A stretch of DNA of 64,000 bases from the NCBI RefSeq assembly GCF_900218015.1, contig NZ_UFQQ01000002.1, forward strand, positions 141,688 through 205,687, written 5' to 3'. This stretch comes from Rhodopseudomonas pentothenatexigens (GTDB taxonomy: Bacteria > Pseudomonadota > Alphaproteobacteria > Rhizobiales > Xanthobacteraceae). The first letter of the stretch is position 1. Each line of letters begins with the position of its first letter. The position numbers were made by a program, and so were the translations under genes. Below are positions 52,289 to 61,701 of this stretch, piece after piece. The notes under the pieces were generated by a model. That model ran no database searches and had not been told where the DNA came from. It saw only the letters and a program-made list of their open reading frames with translations.

Positions 52289-52311
52289 CGAGGCGGCGTC
52301 AGGCCGCCTCG
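52289..52311. terminator. Bidirectional hairpin between thrS and higA
   Basis: CGAGGCGGC pairs with GCCGCCTCG across a 5-base loop; the loop contains the higA stop codon. It can end both converging transcripts. No T-run. Confidence 0.55.
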
Positions 52312-52667
52312 CCTACGCTCTTGATCAGGGACTCGGCCGGGATGCCGAGCCCCTGATGCAATTTCCGGATCATCGGCAACGTCAGATCGCGCTTGCGATT
52401 GAGCACCTCGTGCACCCGATTGCGACTGCCGATGAACGGGATCAGGTCGCGGGGCTGCAGATCGTTCTGCTCCATGTGATAGCGGATCGCTTCGACCGGA
52501 TCGGGCAGATCGAGCGGGTAGTGCTTGCGCTCCCAGGCTTCCACCAAGGTCACCAGCACGTCCAGCCGATCGCCCTCCGGCGTATTCCGCCGCGCATTCA
52601 TCAGTTCCTCGATCTGCTTGAGGGCACGGCGATAATCGCGCTGTGACTTGATCGGAGCTATGTCCAT
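52299..52667 (-). CDS. higA: HigA-family antitoxin (XRE helix-turn-helix)
   Basis: 122 aa from the ATG at 52667. The HTH lies in the C-terminal half (QNDLQPRDLIPFIGSRNRVH and EVLNRKRDLTLPMIRKL), with a helical N-terminal part (DYRRALKQIEELMNA). It neutralises HigB and represses the operon. The toxin gene is first, seven bases upstream, which is the usual higBA order. Confidence 0.88.
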   Translation of the reverse strand: MDIAPIKSQRDYRRALKQIEELMNARRNTPEGDRLDVLVTLVEAWERKHYPLDLPDPVEAIRYHMEQNDLQPRDLIPFIGSRNRVHEVLNRKRDLTLPMIRKLHQGLGIPAESLIKSVGEAA

Positions 52668-52674
52668 GGCGACC

Positions 52675-52974
52675 TCAAACGGTTTGTGCGTCGATCGCAT
52701 CGTAATCGCGATGCGTTCCGACGAAGCGGATATAAACCACGCGATAGGGATAGTTGATCCAGACCACGACCCGGTACTTGTTGCCCGCGACGTTGAATAC
52801 CGCGCGGCCGTCTTTCAGGATGCTGACGGAGCGGATATCCCGTTTCAGATCCGCCGGGCGCGTCCAATCCGCCGACCGGACGTGGGTGAACCACGCCATC
52901 AACGGTTCACGCGCATCGTCGTGGCCCGGTCGGGCGAGAAACGACTTGATCGTGCTGAGCGCTATCACCCTCAC
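52675..52974 (-). CDS. higB: HigB-family mRNA interferase toxin
   Basis: 99 aa, RelE-like fold. The HigB_toxin pattern is MRVIALSTIKSFLARPGHDD, DLKRDIRSVSILKDGRAVFN and NKYRVVVWINYPYRVVYIRF, ending THRDYDAIDAQTV. This group cleaves translated mRNA at the ribosome. The reading frame is intact, so the pair appears functional. Confidence 0.9.
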   Translation of the reverse strand: MRVIALSTIKSFLARPGHDDAREPLMAWFTHVRSADWTRPADLKRDIRSVSILKDGRAVFNVAGNKYRVVVWINYPYRVVYIRFVGTHRDYDAIDAQTV

Positions 52975-53062
52975 CTGCGCAATCTAGCATAGTCCCAGCC
53001 TGGGACCAAGTTGAAAGCGAAGCGGCAACGGCGCCCCCCCCTCTGCCACGTCGAAAACCAGC

Positions 53063-53641
53063 TTACGCGCTGCGGTCGAGCTCGGGGGACTGGGTGGTGC
53101 CCTTCTGCATCGCGGCGATCGCCGCATCGAGTTCGGCGCGGCTGTATTGCGGCGCGGTGCCGGAGCGCGGCGTCCATTCGCTTTGCGCCTTGGCGGTATC
53201 GGCGATCTCGACGTTGCCGCCGAGCAGCCTGGCGTAGGTCTCCGCCCGCCATTGCGCCAGCGCCGGGCCAACCAGGGACGGCTCGTCGAGACCGCTGACC
53301 GCGGACGCGGTGGCGTTGCTCATCTCGGCGATGCCGCCATTGTACAGCTTCGCCACCACCTGATTGCCGACCTTGACGGTGGCGTAGACGTCGTCCGGCT
53401 CGTTGTCGGAGCCGCCGCGCGGCGCCGTCTCCTGCTGCTGCAGCCAGACGCGCGCGATCTCGTCGACCTCGGCGGAGGTGACTTTACGCACCGCTTCCGG
53501 ATGCGCCTTCATCAGGTCCGCGAAGCTGTAGACGTCGCCTTCGAAAGCGAGCCCGTTCTTGTTGGTGGACTTCTCCGAATCCGCCTTGGTCACGTGCATG
53601 TACGGCGTCAGCACGTGGCCGTGTCGGTCGGTGATATTCAT
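53063..53641 (-). CDS. Hypothetical protein
   Basis: 192 aa from the ATG at 53641 (GGGGGG SD), beginning MNITDRHGHVLTPYMHVTKA. No signal peptide or membrane segment. Blocks such as VTSAEVDEIARVWLQQQ and VKVGNQVVAKLYNGGIAEMS give mixed helix and sheet; many Asp, Ala and Gln. No family recognised. The frame upstream of 53641 is Arg-rich and not coding. Confidence 0.7.
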   Translation of the reverse strand: MNITDRHGHVLTPYMHVTKADSEKSTNKNGLAFEGDVYSFADLMKAHPEAVRKVTSAEVDEIARVWLQQQETAPRGGSDNEPDDVYATVKVGNQVVAKLYNGGIAEMSNATASAVSGLDEPSLVGPALAQWRAETYARLLGGNVEIADTAKAQSEWTPRSGTAPQYSRAELDAAIAAMQKGTTQSPELDRSA

Positions 53642-53925
53642 GATGCGCCCCCCGCTCCAAATTGGTCCGAGCGGTGGTGGGGCTGCAAACTTCGCGCCAC
53701 GAAGAAGTCTTGTCCGATCAACACGATCGCGCGGCGGTCGTTGCGCGCATCGCGGCGGCAATTGCCGGCGGCGGCAAGCTTTTCCTACTGCCAAGCGCGA
53801 TGGTCGAGCCGCAGGATTGGTACGGTTCTGATCGAACCTTGCGCCGACATGCGATAGATTGCCGGCCGAAGCGTGCGCCCGCGGACCGGTGCCGCGGGCG
53901 GCGCTGGAGCAGATGGAGAGCAGCC

Positions 53926-54489
53926 ATTTCCGACCCGATCGAATTCTTCAAAACCCGCCGCTCGGTGAAGCCGCGCGAGATGACCGGCCCCGGCCCCTCG
54001 CCCGACGAGCTGGAGACCATCCTGACGATCGGCGCCCGCGTGCCGGACCATGGCAAGATCGCGCCGTGGCGGTTCATCGTGTTCGAAGGCGACGCCCGCG
54101 CCCGTGCCGGCGAGGTGATCGCCGAGGTGTTCGCCCGCAAGCATCCCGAGGCGACCGCCGCCGAGATCGCCGCCGAAAAAGCGCGGCTGTGCGAAGCGCC
54201 GCTGGTGATCGCGGTGGTGTCGTCGCCGAAGCCGCATCCCAAGGTGCCGGTGTGGGAGCAGGAGCTATCTGCCGGCGCGAGCTGCATGAACATCGTCTCG
54301 GCCGCGACCGCGCTCGGCTACGGCGCCAACTGGCTGACCGGCTGGATCGCGTTCGATCCCGAAGTGCTGAGCAGGCTCGGCCTGCGCGGCGACGAGAAGC
54401 TCGCCGGTTTCATCCATATCGGCACGCGGCCGAAGGACATCGAAGACCGGCCGCGCCCGACGCTGAACGAGATCGTGACGCGGTTCTAA
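53926..54489 (+). CDS. Nitroreductase-family protein with apparent ATT start
   Basis: 187 aa counted from ATT at 53926. The homologous region starts immediately (SDPIEFFKTRRSVKPREM) and continues with TIGARVPDHGKIAPWRFIVF and EQELSAGASCMNIVSAATALGYGANW, a FMN-dependent nitroreductase fold. No ATG, GTG or TTG lies close upstream in frame; GGAG sits seven bases before the ATT. The upstream in-frame ORF is Arg-rich and unlike the family. Substrate unknown; such enzymes reduce nitro compounds or quinones with NAD(P)H. Confidence 0.82.
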   Translation: MSDPIEFFKTRRSVKPREMTGPGPSPDELETILTIGARVPDHGKIAPWRFIVFEGDARARAGEVIAEVFARKHPEATAAEIAAEKARLCEAPLVIAVVSSPKPHPKVPVWEQELSAGASCMNIVSAATALGYGANWLTGWIAFDPEVLSRLGLRGDEKLAGFIHIGTRPKDIEDRPRPTLNEIVTRF

Positions 54490-54546
54490 GCGCGTTCGAG
54501 CTTCCGGCTGCGGTCCGCTCACGGCGCACCGCGGCCGTCCAGCGCG

Positions 54547-56421
54547 CTAACCGCGGCCGGCCGGAAACACCCGTCCTTCGAACACCGTCCCCCAGATCGA
54601 CACATCCTTGAGCCGCTCCGGCGGCACCGCATAGGGATCCTGCTCGAGCACCGTGAAGTTGGCGATCTTGCCCGGCGCGATGCTGCCGAGGTAGTCCTCG
54701 TGGCGCCAGGAATACGCCGCCTCGATGGTGATCGCGCGCAGCGCTGCATCGACCGAGACGCGCTGCTCCGGACCGGCGACACGGCCGGACGGGGTGATCC
54801 GGTTGACACCGCACCATGCCAGATACAGCGGCGCGCTCGGCGCCATCGGCAGATCGGAGTGATAGGACAGCGGTACGCCCTGATCGAGCACCGACTTGGC
54901 TCTGACCATCGCGTCCGCCCGCTCCGGCCCGAGGCCCACCGCGCTGTATTTATCCGCAAAACCCGTCGTGTAGTACGGATTGGCGCTGACCAGTGCGCCG
55001 AGGCGCTTGATTCGTGCCACCTGATCTTCGGTCGAATTGGCGAAGTGCACGATCACGCTGCGATGATCGGCGCGCGGGTGCTCGGCGTTCAGCTTCTCCA
55101 GAATGTCGAGCAGCTTCTCCAGGCCGAGATCGCCGTTGACGTGGGTGTGAATCTGATAGCCGGCGTTCCAGAACAGCCGGGCGCGGCGCTCCAATTCGTC
55201 CGGCGGTATGATCCACTCGCCCTGATGGCCGTCGAGATAGCCGTCCTTCATCTGCATCAACTGCGAGATGATGGCGCCGTCCGCGAACAGCTTGATCTGG
55301 CCGGGGAAGAACATCAGCTTGCGGCCCGGCGCTTCGGGCGCCACCGCGATCTGCGCTTCCACCGCATCGAGCGCGCCGTCGAGCCCGACGCGGTCGACGA
55401 TGCCGCGGCCGTCGGCGATGAAGGTGGAGTACATCGGGGTGTCGGGGGCACCGAGGATCTGCTCGTACAGCTTCCACATGTCCGGGGTGTAGAGGGCGCC
55501 CGGCTCCATATAGGCGGTGACGCCGTTGGCGTGCAGATAGCTCACCATCTGCTTCAGCCCGAAGGCGAGCCGCTCCGGCGTCGCCAGCACCTTCATCATC
55601 GGCGTCATCATCAGGTTGAGGCCGCCCTCCCAGAAATGCCCCTCGCGCCAGTTCGACTGCTCGCTCGCCTGCCCCTGGTTCTGCGTCATCGCCTCGGTGA
55701 TGCCGAGCGCCGCCAGCGCCGGGGTGTTCAGATAGAACTCGTGACAGGAGCGATGCCACACCGCGATCGGCCGGGTCGGGCTGATGGCATCGAGCGCGGC
55801 GCGGTCGAGCTTGCCGTGCCACAGCGCGTGATAGCCCCAGGTCAGCAGCCAGGCGTCGAGCTTGTCGAGCTTGGCATCGGCCGCCTTCAGCCGCGCCTGA
55901 TAGGCGTCGGCGCTGCCGGCCGCCTTGTGGGTGCCGCCCGGCAGCACCCAATCCTCCGGCGCGATCACCTCGACCGCCAGCGTGAGTGCGCCAAGCACCG
56001 GGTGCAGGTGCTGGTCGATCAGTCCCGGCGTCACGATCTTGGCCGCGAACGTCTCGTCCACCGTGAATGAACGGTCGCCCAACGCCGCCTTGACCTGATC
56101 GAGCGAGCCGACCGCAACGATCCGCTTGCCGGCGACGGCGACCGCGGTCGCCTCCGGCGCGCCACGCTCCATGGTGATGAACTTCCTGGCGGTGAAGATC
56201 GTCACCGGCACTGCGGCTCCGGCGACCTGCTCGCCGCCGAGTGCGCTCGTCAGCCGCGCGTTGATACCACCATCGGCTTTCGCTGACCTGGATACCACCG
56301 CCTCGGCAGCGAACGGGACGCTCGCGCTCAACGCGGCCGCACCCTTCAATACCTTGCGGCGCGACGGCAGCGACAGTGAGCGGAATGCGAACTGGAATGC
56401 TGGATTGCAGGCGATGCACAT
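54547..56421 (-). CDS. Tat-exported amidohydrolase (YtcJ-like)
   Basis: 624 aa. A twin-arginine signal is visible (S20-R21-R22-K-V-L-K, hydrophobic region to about residue 42). The metal-dependent amidohydrolase fold begins at ITMERGAPEATAVAVAGKRI; the first metal motif is H138-L-H140 (DQHLHP), with later His and Asp ligands in IHTHVNGDLG and YHSDLP. Members hydrolyse amides, carbamates or formamides. The Tat signal implies a folded metalloprotein in the periplasm. No neighbouring pathway genes are evident. Confidence 0.88.
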   Translation of the reverse strand: MCIACNPAFQFAFRSLSLPSRRKVLKGAAALSASVPFAAEAVVSRSAKADGGINARLTSALGGEQVAGAAVPVTIFTARKFITMERGAPEATAVAVAGKRIVAVGSLDQVKAALGDRSFTVDETFAAKIVTPGLIDQHLHPVLGALTLAVEVIAPEDWVLPGGTHKAAGSADAYQARLKAADAKLDKLDAWLLTWGYHALWHGKLDRAALDAISPTRPIAVWHRSCHEFYLNTPALAALGITEAMTQNQGQASEQSNWREGHFWEGGLNLMMTPMMKVLATPERLAFGLKQMVSYLHANGVTAYMEPGALYTPDMWKLYEQILGAPDTPMYSTFIADGRGIVDRVGLDGALDAVEAQIAVAPEAPGRKLMFFPGQIKLFADGAIISQLMQMKDGYLDGHQGEWIIPPDELERRARLFWNAGYQIHTHVNGDLGLEKLLDILEKLNAEHPRADHRSVIVHFANSTEDQVARIKRLGALVSANPYYTTGFADKYSAVGLGPERADAMVRAKSVLDQGVPLSYHSDLPMAPSAPLYLAWCGVNRITPSGRVAGPEQRVSVDAALRAITIEAAYSWRHEDYLGSIAPGKIANFTVLEQDPYAVPPERLKDVSIWGTVFEGRVFPAGRG

Positions 56422-56511
56422 GGCGCGCGCTCCAGGACCGAGTTGTTAGTGGCCCTGAAAGCAGCTTAGCACTGAGTCGAAAACTCAGCCCCGGCCATTC
56501 GTCGGGCGCCG

Positions 56512-58986
56512 CTACGCCGCCTTCGACGCCTGCCGTCCGAACCGCGTCAGCAGGGGGTGAATTTCAGAGGACGGCCGCGCCGGGCTGAACAGGAATCCTT
56601 GCACCTCGTGGCAGCCTTCGGCGCGCAGCGCGTCCAGTTGTTCGACGGTTTCGACGCCCTCCGCCAGCGTGGTGATGTCCAGGCTGCGGCCGAGACCGGC
56701 GATGGCGCGGACGATCGCGAGGCAGTCCGGCCGCTCGGCGAGATCCTTCACGAACGAGCGGTCGATCTTGATCTTGTCGAACGGGAAGCTGCGCAGATAG
56801 CTGAGCGACGAGTAGCCGGTGCCGAAATCGTCCATCGAGATCCGCACGCCCAGACTGCGGAGCTGATGCAGCGTGGCGAGGTTGGCTTCGCTGTCGGCGA
56901 GAAACAGCGACTCGGTGATCTCCAGTTCGAGCCGGTGGGGCACCAGGCTCGACTGCGCCAGCGCCGAGATCACCACCTGCACCAGATTGCGGCTGCGGAA
57001 TTGCACCGGCGACAGATTGACCGCGACCTTGACGTCGGACGGCCACGACGCCGCCTCCAGGCACGCCTGCCGCAGCACCCACTCGCCGAGGCCGACGATC
57101 AGGCCGATGTCCTCGGCCACCGGGATGAAGTCGGACGGCGAGATCATGCCGCGCTCGGGGTGGCGCCAGCGCAGCAGCGTCTCGAAGCCGCCGATCCGGT
57201 CTTCGGCAAGATCGATCAGCGGCTGATAGTGCAGCTCGAATTCGCCGCGCGCGAACGCCTGCCGCAGGTCGAGCTCCATGTCGCGGCGGATCTGGGCCTG
57301 GCGGTCCATCTCCTTCTCGAAGAAATGGTGACAGCCGCCGCCCGCCGCCTTGGCCCGGTACAGCGCCATGTCGGCGTTGCGCGAGAGCGCCTCGCATTCG
57401 TCGCCGTCGGACGGCGCCAGCGCGATCCCGATCGAGGCGCCGATCACCACTTCGAGCCCGTCCATGTCGTAGGGCGCGCTCAGGATCTCGATCAGCCGCG
57501 CCGCGAAGCTGCCGGCTTCGTTCGGCGTCGCCAGCGAGGTCAACACGATCGCGAACTCGTCGCCGCCGAGCCGCGCCACCAGATCGCCGTCGCCGACCTG
57601 CTGCCGCAGCCGCTCGGCGACGCATTGCAGCAGCCGGTCGCCGGTCGGGTGACCGAACGAGTCGTTGACGTTCTTGAACAGATCGAGGTCGACGCACATC
57701 ACCGCGACCATGGTGCCGCTGCCGCGGGCCTGCGCCAGCGCCTGCTCCAGCCGCTGCTGATACAATGCTCGGTTCGGCAGGTTGGTGAGCCCGTCGTGAT
57801 GCGCCATATGGGCGATCTTGGCTTCGGCCTTGCGTCGCTCGGTGATGTCGACCACCGCGACCAGAAAGCCGTCGCGACCGTCGAACACGACGCGGCGGCC
57901 GAAGGTCAGGACGTGGATCTCGGAGCCGTCGGCCTTGACGTGGCGCCAGTTGCCTTCGGACTGATAGCTGTCGCGCATCTCCAGCAGGGTCTGGCCGTGC
58001 GCGATCCACTCTTCGCGCGGCCAGATCTCGCGCAGCGACATCCGCAGAAACTGCTCGCGCGGATAGCCGTAATGCGCCACCGCGGCGTCGTTGACGCTGA
58101 GAAATTCGAAGGTCTGGGCGTCGAACACCCACATCGGCATCGGGTTGCCGTCGAACAGCAGGCGGAACGACTCCTCGCGCTTCTTCAGCGAGGTGACGTC
58201 GGAGATCGTCACCGAGACGACGTCGCCGAATGCGGTGGCGCTGAGGCTGAGATTGCGGTCGCCGCTGTCGACCGCGAAGGTGATGCTGGAATCGGAATCG
58301 ACCAGATCGATCAATCGCCCGGCGACGTCGGGCGTGCACAGCAAATGATGCCCGACCGACAGCCGGCTCCAGCGCAGCGCAGCGACCGACCGTCCCAGTA
58401 ATTCCGAGGCGCCGGAGTTGACGTGCACGATCTGGAAATCGAACGGCTTGCGGTCGGGCCCGCGAATTGCGGTCAGCGCGACAATGCCGTCGTCGGTCGA
58501 GGAGAAGATCGCGTCGAGCAGATTGTAGCGGTGGCGTTCTTCGTTGACATAGACGCCGACCAGAGTGCCGCCCCAGCGCGAGGCGGTCGGCAGCGCCAGC
58601 AGCGTGTAGCGCTGCACGATGCCGTCGCGGACGCAATGCGCGGTGCCGAGATGCGGCCGCTTGTTCTGCAGCGCACCGGAAGCGGCCTGCGCCAGCGCGG
58701 TGCCGCAGTCCGGCGACAGCGCGTCGAGCGGAATGTCCCAGCGCTCGTCGCCGAGCCATTGCTGGGCGTATCGGCCGGTGCGCGACACCTCCGGCGTCTC
58801 GCCGTCGATCTCCAGCAGCACCAGATGATCAGCCAGACGACCAAGGCTGCCCAGCATCACCTCTTCGTAGCTCGGCAGCGACTGTCCCGGCTGGATCGCC
58901 GCGTACCACTTGCGCTGCAGTACGGTTAAGTCGGAAGCAAGCTGGTTGATCGGATTTTCGGAAATTTGAGTGACGGCAGCCGACAC
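56512..58986 (-). CDS. PAS-GGDEF-EAL cyclic-di-GMP protein
   Basis: 824 aa, no membrane helix. PAS-like regions at about 160-265 and 270-385 precede the GGDEF domain (G474-G475-D476-E477-F478 in ARLGGDEFAI). The I-site Arg is replaced (G465-DG-D468 in place of RxxD), so product inhibition is probably lost. The EAL domain is at about 585-815 with ETL (602-604) at the signature position; DDFGTGYSSLSYL and EGVET are intact. It could synthesise and/or hydrolyse c-di-GMP. It is not LapD-like: no transmembrane helices and no HAMP domain. Confidence 0.92.
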   Translation of the reverse strand: MSAAVTQISENPINQLASDLTVLQRKWYAAIQPGQSLPSYEEVMLGSLGRLADHLVLLEIDGETPEVSRTGRYAQQWLGDERWDIPLDALSPDCGTALAQAASGALQNKRPHLGTAHCVRDGIVQRYTLLALPTASRWGGTLVGVYVNEERHRYNLLDAIFSSTDDGIVALTAIRGPDRKPFDFQIVHVNSGASELLGRSVAALRWSRLSVGHHLLCTPDVAGRLIDLVDSDSSITFAVDSGDRNLSLSATAFGDVVSVTISDVTSLKKREESFRLLFDGNPMPMWVFDAQTFEFLSVNDAAVAHYGYPREQFLRMSLREIWPREEWIAHGQTLLEMRDSYQSEGNWRHVKADGSEIHVLTFGRRVVFDGRDGFLVAVVDITERRKAEAKIAHMAHHDGLTNLPNRALYQQRLEQALAQARGSGTMVAVMCVDLDLFKNVNDSFGHPTGDRLLQCVAERLRQQVGDGDLVARLGGDEFAIVLTSLATPNEAGSFAARLIEILSAPYDMDGLEVVIGASIGIALAPSDGDECEALSRNADMALYRAKAAGGGCHHFFEKEMDRQAQIRRDMELDLRQAFARGEFELHYQPLIDLAEDRIGGFETLLRWRHPERGMISPSDFIPVAEDIGLIVGLGEWVLRQACLEAASWPSDVKVAVNLSPVQFRSRNLVQVVISALAQSSLVPHRLELEITESLFLADSEANLATLHQLRSLGVRISMDDFGTGYSSLSYLRSFPFDKIKIDRSFVKDLAERPDCLAIVRAIAGLGRSLDITTLAEGVETVEQLDALRAEGCHEVQGFLFSPARPSSEIHPLLTRFGRQASKAA

Positions 58987-59194
58987 GAGTAGCGCCCCGC
59001 GGATGAGAACTGCGGCGCAGTCGAGCTATTCCCGATTAAGACGATGTAAACGAACCGGCTCGTCGCGGAAAAACCACTGAATATGAAGCTTTTAAGTCGT
59101 GCGATGGTTATCCCGCGTTCACCATTGTGACGCCGCACGTACAGCAGCATGAAGCTCACAACCGGTCGCGTCAGACGTGCAACCGGCGCGATGC

Positions 59195-60247
59195 TCAGCG
59201 TGCCAGCACCTCGACCTCGCCGTCGACGCCGTTGACGACGTTGAAGCCGCGCTCGAATACCTTGCCTTCGTTCTTGGCAATGGCGCGGTACTCGCCTTCC
59301 GACAGCACGACGCGCGGAAAGGCGCCGATCGATTCCTTGATGACGTCGCCGCCCGGAGTCAGCACCGACCACGAGGTGTTGGCCAGCGCCTCGCCGCCCT
59401 TTTCGCTGACCAGTTTCAAGGTGATCACCGCGGCGCGGTGGGTGATGGTGACGTCTGTCAGCTTGCCGGCCTGAACCCGGATGTCGGAGCGCACCACCGA
59501 ATTGGCGTCGCCGTAATTGGAGACGATGTAATAGGTGCCTTCCGGTACCAGCGCGACGTCGCCGGCGGCAACGTTGGGCAGCAGCGCCGCGCGCTGGGCG
59601 TTGTCGAACTGGCTGCCCTTGTAGATCGTGAACGAGATCTGGTTCGACGGAATCCGCGAGCTGCCGACCTTGCCTTCGATCCGCAGGCCGCCGGCGGGCA
59701 GTAGGAAATTCTCGCGCTCGGTGTCGGACTTCACCGTCACCGGCCGCACCGCGCTGACCAGGCCGAGCGCGACGTGCACCACGTAATTGCCCGGCGGCAG
59801 CAGGATGTTCGGTGTGGCGCCGTGGTCCTCGCGCACCAGCTTGATCGAACCGCTGTCGTCGGGGCGATCGGAATAGACCCGCCACACCAGACCGCTGTTG
59901 ATCACCGGCTGGTCCTTGCCGTAGCGCGCGCTCAGCGCCAGCACGCCCTGCGGCGCCGCCGTCACGGGAGGCAGCGGCGACATCGCCGGCGGCGCCACCG
60001 CGGCGACCGGCGGCTGGGTCAGCGGCCCCGGCAGATTCGGGGCGGCGGCCGGGCCGGACTGCGGAGCGAGGCTGATCGCCCCGCCGGCCGGCGGCTCCGG
60101 CACGGAAGCCGGCGGCACCGGGGGCGGCCGGTCGCTGAACAATTGCGCTGCGGCGGGCTGGGTGAGCGACATTGCGCACGCCGCAACCAGCACCCACCGA
60201 GCTGTCCCCCGCGGACGGCTCCCGACGATGTTACCCCTGCAAATCAT
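59195..60247 (-). CDS. Secreted Pro-rich hypothetical protein with beta repeats
   Basis: 350 aa from the ATG at 60247. A signal sequence (WVLVAACAMSLTQPAAA-QLF) precedes a Pro/Ala-rich region (60-130) and a series of similar beta-sandwich-like segments (LLPPGNYVVHVALGLVSAVR, VPEGTYYIVSNYGDANSVVR, VVLSEGEYRAIAKNEGKVFE), which look like three repeats. It is probably periplasmic or surface-associated. No catalytic motif is recognised. Confidence 0.8.
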   Translation of the reverse strand: MICRGNIVGSRPRGTARWVLVAACAMSLTQPAAAQLFSDRPPPVPPASVPEPPAGGAISLAPQSGPAAAPNLPGPLTQPPVAAVAPPAMSPLPPVTAAPQGVLALSARYGKDQPVINSGLVWRVYSDRPDDSGSIKLVREDHGATPNILLPPGNYVVHVALGLVSAVRPVTVKSDTERENFLLPAGGLRIEGKVGSSRIPSNQISFTIYKGSQFDNAQRAALLPNVAAGDVALVPEGTYYIVSNYGDANSVVRSDIRVQAGKLTDVTITHRAAVITLKLVSEKGGEALANTSWSVLTPGGDVIKESIGAFPRVVLSEGEYRAIAKNEGKVFERGFNVVNGVDGEVEVLAR

Positions 60248-60471
60248 CGTGATGGTTTTCACCGAAAACGCGGCAAATTCAAGCCGGTCCAACGCCGGGC
60301 CAGGCCGGCCGGGCGATCGGCGGTATGGTCGTGCTGTTCGTGATTGCGTCACGATTTTCTCCTAGTCCCGGCCGCCCAAGGCATTAATCATGCATTCGAA
60401 ACGACGTGGCACGATCCGGCGCGAATCGCGAAATGGACCGGCCGCAACGGCGGCAAGCTGAGGAGACAACC

Positions 60472-61503
60472 GTGCTCGAAAACCTGATCGGACGCGGGCA
60501 AACGCAACCGGCGGCACAGGACAAGGTCGGCCTCGACCCGATCCGCCGGCCGGTGATCGGCTTGGCGCTCGGCGGCGGCGCCGCGCGCGGTTTTGCGCAT
60601 ATCGGTATCCTGCGCACGCTGCTGTCGCACGGCATTACGCCCGACGTGGTGGTCGGCACCTCGATCGGCGCGGTGGTCGGCGGAGCCTATGTGGCAGGCC
60701 ATCTCGACACGCTGGAGGAATGGGCGCGGCGGCTGCAGCCCCGCAACATCTTCGGCTATCTCGACATCCGGCTCAATGGCTCCGGCCTGATCGGCGGCAG
60801 CAAACTCGCCGCACAGCTCGATGCCACCCTCGGTCCGATCCTGATCCAGGATCTCGGCCAGAAATTCGCCAGCGTCGCCACCGAAGTGGCAACCGGTCAC
60901 GAGATCTGGCTCACCCACGGCCGCATCGTCGATGCCGTCCGCGCTTCCTATGCACTGCCTGGCATCTTCTCGCCGGTGCTGATCGGCGATCGCTGGCTGG
61001 TCGACGGCGCGCTGGTCAATCCGGTTCCGGTCTCCGCCGCGCGCGCCCTCGGCGCCGAAATCGTGATCGCCGCAAACGTGTCCAGCGACGTGTTCGGCCA
61101 TGGCACCACGATCTTCTCACACGGCAACCCGGTTGCCGACCCGGTCGTGCCGGAACCCGAGGAGCCGCCGGCGCAGAAGCGCGGCTTCACCCGGTTCTTC
61201 TCGCCAGAGCGCTTCGTCAAGCAGGAACTGTTCGGCAGTCCGGAACGTCCCGGCATTTCCAAAGTGATGACCGACGCCTTCAACATCATGCAGGACCGCA
61301 TCACCCGGGCGCGGCTCGCCGGCGATCCGCCCGACCTGCTGATCTCGCCACGGGTCGGCCGGATCGGCTGGTTCGACTTCCACCGCGCCGACGAGATCAT
61401 CGCCCACGGTGCCCGCGCCGCCGAACGCGCCATCGACTCGATCCGTGAGACGATCGAGGAGGCCGTGCCGCAGCCCAACGCCACGGTGCCGGTGGAAACC
61501 TGA
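60472..61503 (+). CDS. Patatin-like phospholipase
   Basis: 343 aa from a GTG at 60472 (SD GAGGAG). The oxyanion loop GLALGGGAARGFAH and the nucleophile G62-T63-S64-I65-G66, with catalytic Asp D178 in LVDGALVNP, complete the Ser-Asp dyad. No signal peptide or C-terminal beta-barrel domain, so it is probably cytoplasmic (RssA-like). The C-terminus is helical and charged. Confidence 0.9.
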   Translation: MLENLIGRGQTQPAAQDKVGLDPIRRPVIGLALGGGAARGFAHIGILRTLLSHGITPDVVVGTSIGAVVGGAYVAGHLDTLEEWARRLQPRNIFGYLDIRLNGSGLIGGSKLAAQLDATLGPILIQDLGQKFASVATEVATGHEIWLTHGRIVDAVRASYALPGIFSPVLIGDRWLVDGALVNPVPVSAARALGAEIVIAANVSSDVFGHGTTIFSHGNPVADPVVPEPEEPPAQKRGFTRFFSPERFVKQELFGSPERPGISKVMTDAFNIMQDRITRARLAGDPPDLLISPRVGRIGWFDFHRADEIIAHGARAAERAIDSIRETIEEAVPQPNATVPVET

Positions 61504-61515
61504 GCGGAAACCGGA

Positions 61516-61701
61516 TCAACGGCCGCCGCTGCTGCGGCGTCTCGCAACGCACAGCGCGATCGTCACCAGCGGCACCCCCAGCGCGACCCAGCATAGCAGC
61601 CACCACAGGCCGCCCTCGCCGGCCAATGCGGACAGCAATCCGCAGAGGGTCGAAGCCGCGAGCGCGATCGGCCACAGCCATTGTCGTCGCAACGCGCTCA
61701 T
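61516..61701 (-). CDS. Small membrane protein of the iron-uptake operon
   Basis: 61 aa. Two hydrophobic helices (LWPIALAASTLCGLLSALA and LLCWVALGVPLVTIALCVA) and a basic tail (RRRSSGGR). Its start overlaps the stop of the PepSY gene (ATGA at 61698-61701), so it is translationally coupled. Function unknown; it probably assists the PepSY membrane protein. Confidence 0.7.
   Translation of the reverse strand: MSALRRQWLWPIALAASTLCGLLSALAGEGGLWWLLCWVALGVPLVTIALCVARRRSSGGR

Noticed and set aside
56557-58401. 614-codon plus-strand frame
   Set aside because: It is the shadow of the GGDEF-EAL gene, which has clear conserved motifs on the minus strand.
56512-58986. Assignment of the GGDEF-EAL protein as LapD for the adhesin locus
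   Set aside because: LapD has two membrane helices, a periplasmic domain and HAMP. This protein is soluble with PAS domains and keeps most catalytic motifs.
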